Below are positions 6,788 through 10,735 of a stretch of 10,735 nt of DNA, piece after piece. Location of the stretch: assembly GCA_016207765.1 (NCBI GenBank), contig JACQOY010000078.1, positions 1 through 10,735 of the forward strand, written 5' to 3'. The stretch comes from Deltaproteobacteria bacterium (lineage in GTDB: Bacteria > UBA10199 > SBBF01). The notes below the pieces were generated by a model. That model had not been told where the DNA came from. It was given only the letters and a program-made list of their open reading frames with translations, and did not search any database. Every line of letters starts with the position of its first letter. Positions within the stretch are counted from its first letter, which is position 1. The position numbers and the translations under genes were made by a program.

Positions 6788-7120
6788 ATGAAAAAAATTT
6801 CCCTTCTGTTTCTGTGTCTGATCCTCATTATCCCCCTTTCCGCCTGCGGGGGGAGAATCCCGTCGGCCAAGTCGGCCCAGTCGATGTCGAAGAGTTTCTT
6901 CAAAAGTTACGGAAAGAAATACAAGACCTCCCTCTTCGGACAAAACAAGATCCAAAAACTCGAGATCAACCGCGTGGAAGAGCTCTCCCGTTTTTTGGCG
7001 GCAATCGATGCCGTGGTGAATTTTGACAACGGCCACGCGGCCCGCGTTCTGCTGACCGCCAAAAAGACCCCGCCGCTTGGATGGGATATCCAATCTTGGG
7101 AAATGCTGGAATTAAGGTAA
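6788..7120 (+). CDS. Small uncharacterised lipoprotein
   Basis: A 110-residue protein that I do not recognise. Seen: a typical lipoprotein signal MKKISLLFLCLILIIPLSAC with Cys20 as the lipidation site, followed by GGRIPSAKSA. The mature 90 residues are basic and hydrophilic at first (SKSFFKSYGKKYKTSLFG), then a helical-looking stretch KLEINRVEELSRFLAAIDAV and a short C-terminal part rich in beta-forming residues (HAARVLLTAKK). There are no cysteine pairs, repeats or catalytic motif. Lacking Asp at +2, it may go to the outer membrane by the enterobacterial rule, but that rule may not hold here. It lies 34 bp after nudL, with its own promoter candidate, and convergent to comEC. A role in envelope maintenance is only a guess from its neighbour. 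Confidence 0.72.
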   Translation: MKKISLLFLCLILIIPLSACGGRIPSAKSAQSMSKSFFKSYGKKYKTSLFGQNKIQKLEINRVEELSRFLAAIDAVVNFDNGHAARVLLTAKKTPPLGWDIQSWEMLELR

Positions 7121-7122
7121 AT

Positions 7123-7162
7123 CACCAAACAAAGCGAGTCCCTTTGTCTTCGCAATTTTCGT
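7123..7162 (-). repeat. Dispersed repeat, copy 2 (left arm of an inverted pair)
   Basis: Bases 7123-7141 (CACCAAACAAAGCGAGTCC) are the exact reverse complement of 7234-7252, a 19 bp perfect match. Weaker similarity continues to 7162, including an exact AATTTTC block. It begins 2 bp after the stop codon of the small lipoprotein. The minus-strand reading also matches the copy at 2174-2210. Confidence 0.8.
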
Positions 7163-7189
7163 AAGCCGCTTTAAGAGTTGGTTTGTCTT

Positions 7190-7208
7190 GCCGGTGGATG
7201 GGACCGGC
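7190..7208. other. Short GC-rich hairpin between the repeat arms
   Basis: GCCGGT (7190-7195), a 7 nt loop, ACCGGC (7203-7208): a perfect 6 bp stem between the two repeat arms in the lipoprotein/comEC spacer. Neither strand has a U-run after it, so it is not a classical intrinsic terminator. It may be the tip of a larger fold made by the inverted arms, or may end transcription weakly between the convergent genes. Confidence 0.4.
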
Positions 7209-7211
7209 GGG

Positions 7212-7252
7212 AATGAAAATTACTCCGTCAAAAGGACTCGCTTTGTTTGGTG
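7212..7252 (+). repeat. Dispersed repeat, copy 3 (right arm, overlaps the comEC 3' end)
   Basis: GGACTCGCTTTGTTTGGTG (7234-7252) is the exact reverse complement of 7123-7141. Bases 7215-7249 match copy 1 at 31 of 35 positions. With copy 2 it bounds a 130 bp segment (7123-7252) shaped like a small inverted-repeat element. I saw no clear target-site duplication. The comEC stop codon (7228-7230) and its last seven codons fall inside this repeat. Confidence 0.8.
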
Positions 7253-9546
7253 TATGTTTTAACCTGAATTTCAGCACTGTCAAAATCCACCTCAATCGCC
7301 CCGTCGCGGTCGGTTCGATACAACGGAATTTTAAAATCGGCAAACCGTCTGACCACCTCGCGCGCCGGATGATGAAACCGGTTTTTCTCGCCGACTCCGA
7401 TGGTGGCGACAACAGGCGACACCGCCTGTAAAAATTCCTCCGAGCTGGAGGTCCGGCTTCCGTGGTGGCCGACTTTGAGGTAATCGGCGTGCAAAATATT
7501 CCCTCCCCCTTCAGGGGGGATTTTTAAAGACCGTTGCATCAATTTAAATTCTCCCCACGATTCAAGGTCCCCGGTGAACAGCGCCGTCTTCCCGCGCGCT
7601 GTGAGCTTCAAGACAACCGACCGGTTGTTGTCCTTGGCGGAGGCCTTGTCGTCAGCATCGGGCGAAAGGACCTCCCAGCGGTCGCCGGGGCCGGTGGAAA
7701 GCGTCATCCCCTCCGTCAGTTCGACAATCTTCACCCCTTTCCTTTTCGCCGTTTCGAATAATTGCCGGTACGCCGGCTCGTCATGGGCCACACCGTTCCA
7801 CCAGAGCTCACCCACCCGATACGATTCAAGCACCGTCTTAAGGCCGAGGTAATGATCGGAATCGGCATGCGTGATACAGACGACATCCAGCTTTGGAATC
7901 CGTTTGTGGAGAAAAAACGGGATGAGGACGTTTTCGCCGATATCGAAAAAGGGAGAACCGCCACCGTCGATCAACACCCTCCTCGGCCCGGGGAGTTGGA
8001 CCAAAAGGCCATCTCCCTGCCCCACATCGATTTGCGTAATGCGAAACGGTTCCGCCCAATAAACGGTATAAAATCTTGCCGCCAGATCGATGACAAAGAT
8101 GACGATTACAGGAATTGCCATGGTTATTTTCATGCGCGGACAAACTTTCAAGACAAAAAGCAAAACCAGAAAAAGATAAAGACCCAGTTCCCATCCCCGC
8201 GGCGGATAAACGAGAAGCGGCCCCCCAAACCATGCTTGGGCGCGGTTTAAAATCCAAAGGGCCGTATCCACAAGGGGGGTGTCGAGGGAAAAAAGAAATG
8301 AGGCCCCAACCGGCAAAAATAGCTCACAAATAAGGGCGACAAGCCCGATGGGAACAATTATCAGTTCAAAAAGGGGAACCGCCCAGAGGTTCATCAAAAA
8401 ACCGTCGAGGGAGAGTCGATGGAAATGAAAGGTCAGAACCGGGGTAAGGCCGATAAAGACGGCGATGTTGACCAGAACCAAACCGCGCAATCCCCGGCCG
8501 ACAGGGAAAACAAATCTCTTCAGGTGGCTGGGGGGTGCCCTCTTGGGATGTCGGCTTCTTCCCGACAGATCCTCAAGAACCGGCAATATAAGCACGAGAG
8601 ACAAGACGGCACCGAAGGAGAGTTGAAACGAAAGATTAAACAGATCGGACGGGCAGACAAGAAGGATAATAAATGCCGCCAAAAAAACGATGTTCAACAG
8701 ATCGCGCGACCGGCCGAGGATGATTGCCGTCAGATAGGCGACAACGCCGACAAAAGCGCGGGTCACCGACGGGCTCGACTCGCAAAAAAAGAAATAAAGA
8801 GTGAGTGGAACAATGGTCATCCCCGCCGCCACTTTGCGCATGGGGAGGATGAGAAAAAGTTTTGGGAAGAGGCGCCCAAAACCCAGAAAAAACCCAAAGA
8901 GGAGAAAGGCGATTGTGGCAAAATGAAGACCGGAGATGACCAGAAGATGGTTGATTCCATGATCGCGAAACAACTTTTCGTCTCCGGCGTCGATTGCCGA
9001 TTCGTCCCCCCACAGGAGGGCGATCAGAATGCCCGCTGTCGGCCGGGATGTTTGGGTCAGGAGAAGTTGGCGCGTCCGGTTTTTCAGTGAGTCGGTTTTT
9101 TTCCGCCAAACCGATTGATGCGGAATAGTCAGGACAATCCCGGTGGCGGTGTCAATAAACCCGGTAGCGGCAATCCCTTGCCGGGTCAAATATTTTGCAT
9201 AATCAAACCCGCCGGGATTCTTGAAGGAAACCGGGCGCTTCAATTTTGCGGTGAACCGGATCCGGTCCCCTTCTCGCAACAAGGTTTCTTTACCGAGCAG
9301 GGTAAGGAGAACCTTTGCCGGACGAGCAGATTCTTCCAACTGTACCGTTATTTTTATCTTCCCCTGCTTGATCCGCGGTGATTCGACAATTGTTCCCTCG
9401 TATTGAGCCGGCCTGTCCGAAAAGGGGGAACCGGTTTTTGCAGGCTGAATCCAATAATCCCAAACAAGAATCCCGATGATGAGACACAAGAGGGGATAAA
9501 AAAGCGGTCGTTCCGTGATTTCTTTGGGGGTATATCCGGCAGACAC
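7228..9546 (-). CDS. comEC: DNA internalisation competence protein ComEC/Rec2
   Basis: A 772-residue inner-membrane protein, full length for the family. It forms the channel that carries single-stranded DNA into the cytoplasm during natural transformation. Seen in order: N-terminal hydrophobic segments and an OB-like soluble part (about residues 45-140; DUF4131 region); the polytopic competence domain (about 170-490) with the signature NHLLVISGLHFATIAF (199-214); and a C-terminal metallo-beta-lactamase domain (about 502-760) with IDVGQGDGLLV, the metal motif H560-x-D562-x-D564-H565 (THADSDHYLG), TGD (658-660) and GHHGS (693-697). The C-terminal domain is thought to degrade the non-transported strand. 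All motifs are intact. The start is GTG at 9546, 3 nt after the stop of the upstream unknown gene; no later ATG is plausible. Residues 766-772 and the stop come from a dispersed repeat. Confidence 0.96.
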   Translation of the reverse strand: MSAGYTPKEITERPLFYPLLCLIIGILVWDYWIQPAKTGSPFSDRPAQYEGTIVESPRIKQGKIKITVQLEESARPAKVLLTLLGKETLLREGDRIRFTAKLKRPVSFKNPGGFDYAKYLTRQGIAATGFIDTATGIVLTIPHQSVWRKKTDSLKNRTRQLLLTQTSRPTAGILIALLWGDESAIDAGDEKLFRDHGINHLLVISGLHFATIAFLLFGFFLGFGRLFPKLFLILPMRKVAAGMTIVPLTLYFFFCESSPSVTRAFVGVVAYLTAIILGRSRDLLNIVFLAAFIILLVCPSDLFNLSFQLSFGAVLSLVLILPVLEDLSGRSRHPKRAPPSHLKRFVFPVGRGLRGLVLVNIAVFIGLTPVLTFHFHRLSLDGFLMNLWAVPLFELIIVPIGLVALICELFLPVGASFLFSLDTPLVDTALWILNRAQAWFGGPLLVYPPRGWELGLYLFLVLLFVLKVCPRMKITMAIPVIVIFVIDLAARFYTVYWAEPFRITQIDVGQGDGLLVQLPGPRRVLIDGGGSPFFDIGENVLIPFFLHKRIPKLDVVCITHADSDHYLGLKTVLESYRVGELWWNGVAHDEPAYRQLFETAKRKGVKIVELTEGMTLSTGPGDRWEVLSPDADDKASAKDNNRSVVLKLTARGKTALFTGDLESWGEFKLMQRSLKIPPEGGGNILHADYLKVGHHGSRTSSSEEFLQAVSPVVATIGVGEKNRFHHPAREVVRRFADFKIPLYRTDRDGAIEVDFDSAEIQVKTYTKQSESF

Positions 9547-9549
9547 CGT

Positions 9550-10230
9550 TTATGTATTCTCGATCAACCGTTCTTTTTCAACTATTCTTTCAAGTTCAAC
9601 ATCGATCTGCTCGAACAAACGGCGGGTTGACTCGTAGATTTTTTCGTAATTGGGATTGCGCGTCTTGTTGGAAAGAATGACGGAGAGCCTGGTTTTAAGC
9701 CCTTGCAAAAAAAGGCGGGCCTTGTCGCTGGGGTAACGCTCCGCCATCTGGATAAAGGCCGTCACGTTCATGCCGTTTAGGAGAAGTTGGCCGTCGTCAT
9801 CGAGGCAATAGGAAAGGCCGTCGGCCGTTTCGTCGTACCTTCTTTTGAGAAGGCGCATGATCTTTGCGATATACGCCTCAACCAGAGCCGAAAGATGTCC
9901 CAGCTCGCCGGTGGGGTCCAGTTCTTCGACAATCACCTTATCCCCCGCCTTTCGTTTTCTTTTCTTGGAATTTTTGCGGATATAATAGTTGCGAAACGCC
10001 TCCAGTTCACCGGCGAGCTTTGAAAGGGCGGCCGGCGGCTGACCGGTTGTCTGTTCGATCAGGCGCCCCACATCCTGACCATTCAGGACAATATGCCCCC
10101 CGGAGAATTGCCATTTCCCCGACGGGGGTTTGGGGAGAACGGCAGACCGCGGCATATTTTTGTCGATGCGTGCCTGCGGAATTTCGGCAGGTTCAACCTT
10201 CTGGATCAGCTTGACGGGCTTAATCTCCAC
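9550..10230 (-). CDS. Uncharacterised soluble protein with an internal repeated motif
   Basis: A 226-residue protein that I do not recognise. There is no signal peptide or membrane helix, so it is probably cytoplasmic. Seen: a proline-rich N-terminus (1-38); a first motif with GGHIVLNGQDVGRLI (44-58) followed by an amphipathic helix KLAGELEAFRNYYIR; a lysine/arginine cluster KNSKKRKRKAG (87-97); a helix with EAYIAKIMRLLKRRY; a second copy of the motif, DGQLLLNGMNVTAFI (about 147-161), again followed by a helix FLQGLKTRLSVILSNK; and a charged C-terminal helix that could coil. The two copies share a (G)xhhLNGxxVxxhI pattern. A similar but weaker motif occurs in the next gene upstream. The start is GTG at 10230, with only a weak GAG ahead of it; a later start is possible. 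It lies 3 nt before comEC, so coupled expression with DNA uptake is likely, but a role in it is only inferred. Confidence 0.75.
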   Translation of the reverse strand: MEIKPVKLIQKVEPAEIPQARIDKNMPRSAVLPKPPSGKWQFSGGHIVLNGQDVGRLIEQTTGQPPAALSKLAGELEAFRNYYIRKNSKKRKRKAGDKVIVEELDPTGELGHLSALVEAYIAKIMRLLKRRYDETADGLSYCLDDDGQLLLNGMNVTAFIQMAERYPSDKARLFLQGLKTRLSVILSNKTRNPNYEKIYESTRRLFEQIDVELERIVEKERLIENT

Positions 10231-10279
10231 CGCTCAATTCTCGGCGAATTATTCCGGATTGGCAAGGGCGATTCGATCT

Positions 10280-10684
10280 TCACCGTTTCCTCGCCGTATC
10301 GAGTGCCTTGGAGTAGGCGCCTGCAAAAGTGCGGGTATGCGAATCTTTTTGCAGTTCGCGGGCAAACCGCTCCAGATGATTTTTCTGGTCGTCGGTTAAA
10401 CTCAAATTGGCGATATTGTGTCCACGGTAAAAAATCGCCTGCCGGCGTTTGTCGAAATGGAGGGAAACAACCTCCTTGTTGTCGACAAAGGTGTAGGTTA
10501 CTTTATCGGTGGTATGAAACATTTTTCCGTCATAAACTCCGTGTGGTTCAAACAACTTGTCGATGTTTGGAATCTCGACATACGGTCTTGGCAAGGGGGG
10601 GGTCTCCGGAGAAATTGTTCCATGGGAGATCATCCCTTCTGCGTTTTTATCGATTGGTGATTCTTGAAGATGTTTTTCCCTCAT
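10280..10684 (-). CDS. Uncharacterised small soluble protein, first gene of a possible sigma-54 operon
   Basis: A 134-residue protein that I do not recognise. There is no signal peptide or membrane helix. The first ~50 residues are polar and proline-rich (SPETPPLPRPYVEIP) and probably flexible. A beta-rich stretch follows (TDKVTYTFVDNKEVVSLHF). Then comes QAIFYRGHNIANLSL and a long charged helix DDQKNHLERFARELQKD. The beta-turn-helix arrangement resembles the motif that occurs twice in the downstream gene (xhhxxGxxhxxh, then a helix with LxxLxxxL). The ATG at 10684 is preceded by AGGGG at 11 nt, and by a -24/-12 promoter match. The gap of 49 bp to the next gene shows no terminator, so a transcript could continue through both unknown genes into comEC. 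Function unknown. Confidence 0.75.
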   Translation of the reverse strand: MREKHLQESPIDKNAEGMISHGTISPETPPLPRPYVEIPNIDKLFEPHGVYDGKMFHTTDKVTYTFVDNKEVVSLHFDKRRQAIFYRGHNIANLSLTDDQKNHLERFARELQKDSHTRTFAGAYSKALDTARKR

Positions 10685-10713
10685 ACCCTGACTTACCCCT
10701 GGCCCTAATAATA

Positions 10714-10730
10714 TGCAGATTTCGTGCCAA
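10714..10730 (-). promoter_or_regulatory. Sigma-54 (RpoN) -24/-12 promoter
   Basis: Read on the minus strand: TTGGCACG-AAAT-CTGCA. The -24 block is a perfect TTGGCACG; the -12 block differs from TTGCA by one base. The invariant GG and GC are separated by exactly 10 bases, as sigma-54 requires. The predicted start, near 10703, leaves a leader of about 19 nt containing AGGGG (10700-10696) before the ATG at 10684. Any upstream activator site would lie beyond the window edge. Confidence 0.65.
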
Positions 10731-10735
10731 CCAAA

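Noticed and set aside
6274..6903. A 209-residue minus-strand frame opposite nudL and the lipoprotein gene
   Set aside because: It lies antisense to a clear Nudix hydrolase and spans a gene boundary. No domain is visible.
7122..7412. A 96-residue minus-strand reading frame ending just after the small lipoprotein gene
   Set aside because: Most of it overlaps comEC in another frame, and its tail is repeat sequence. No start signal or family resemblance supports it. The tail's protein-like look is explained by the repeat.
8419..9090. A 223-residue plus-strand frame opposite comEC
   Set aside because: The product is extremely rich in Lys, Glu, Asp and Gln with no motif, as expected from the antisense of a membrane protein gene. 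The opposite strand encodes intact ComEC.

Overview
The window looks like ordinary chromosome of a Gram-negative bacterium with tightly packed, moderately GC-rich genes. The Gram-negative call rests on an MltD-type lytic transglycosylase with LysM domains and two small lipoproteins. An LL-diaminopimelate aminotransferase (DapL), the layout of the MltD-like protein and a near-consensus sigma-54 promoter together suggest a deltaproteobacterial or related lineage. That placement is an inference; there is no rRNA or other phylogenetic marker here. I saw no tRNA, rRNA, CRISPR array, phage gene or transposase.

Layout. (1) 1-899, minus strand: a packed set folK -> PP0621-like small zinc-ribbon membrane protein -> transaldolase/FSA-type aldolase, which runs off the left edge. 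(2) 966-2171, plus strand: dapL, divergent from folK. (3) 2222-3906, minus strand: an NSS sodium:solute symporter followed, through an ATGA overlap, by a 43-residue single-span MetS-like subunit. (4) 3993-4373, minus strand: a lipoprotein with a type-1 copper (cupredoxin) site. (5) 4487-7120, plus strand: MltD-like transglycosylase, a CoA-pyrophosphatase-type Nudix hydrolase (ATGA overlap), then a small unknown lipoprotein. (6) 7228-10684, minus strand: two unknown soluble proteins followed by comEC, preceded by a strong -24/-12 (sigma-54) promoter match at the right edge.

How the genes fit together: most are independent housekeeping functions (folate, lysine/peptidoglycan precursor synthesis, amino-acid uptake, wall turnover, nucleotide clean-up). 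The most unusual block is the right end. There a sigma-54-type promoter could drive two uncharacterised proteins sharing a repeated ~40-residue motif, plus the DNA-uptake channel gene comEC 3 bp downstream of the second.

The clearest non-coding structure is a family of ~35-40 bp related repeats. Two lie as an inverted pair (19 bp perfect arms, 130 bp overall) in the convergent spacer between the lipoprotein and comEC. A third lies in the other convergent spacer, dapL/metS. One arm supplies the last codons and stop of comEC. Several first-in-transcript genes (dapL, the NSS transporter, mltD, the small lipoprotein) have promoter-like hexamers very close to their start codons and no clear Shine-Dalgarno sequence, hinting at leaderless or short-leader transcripts.
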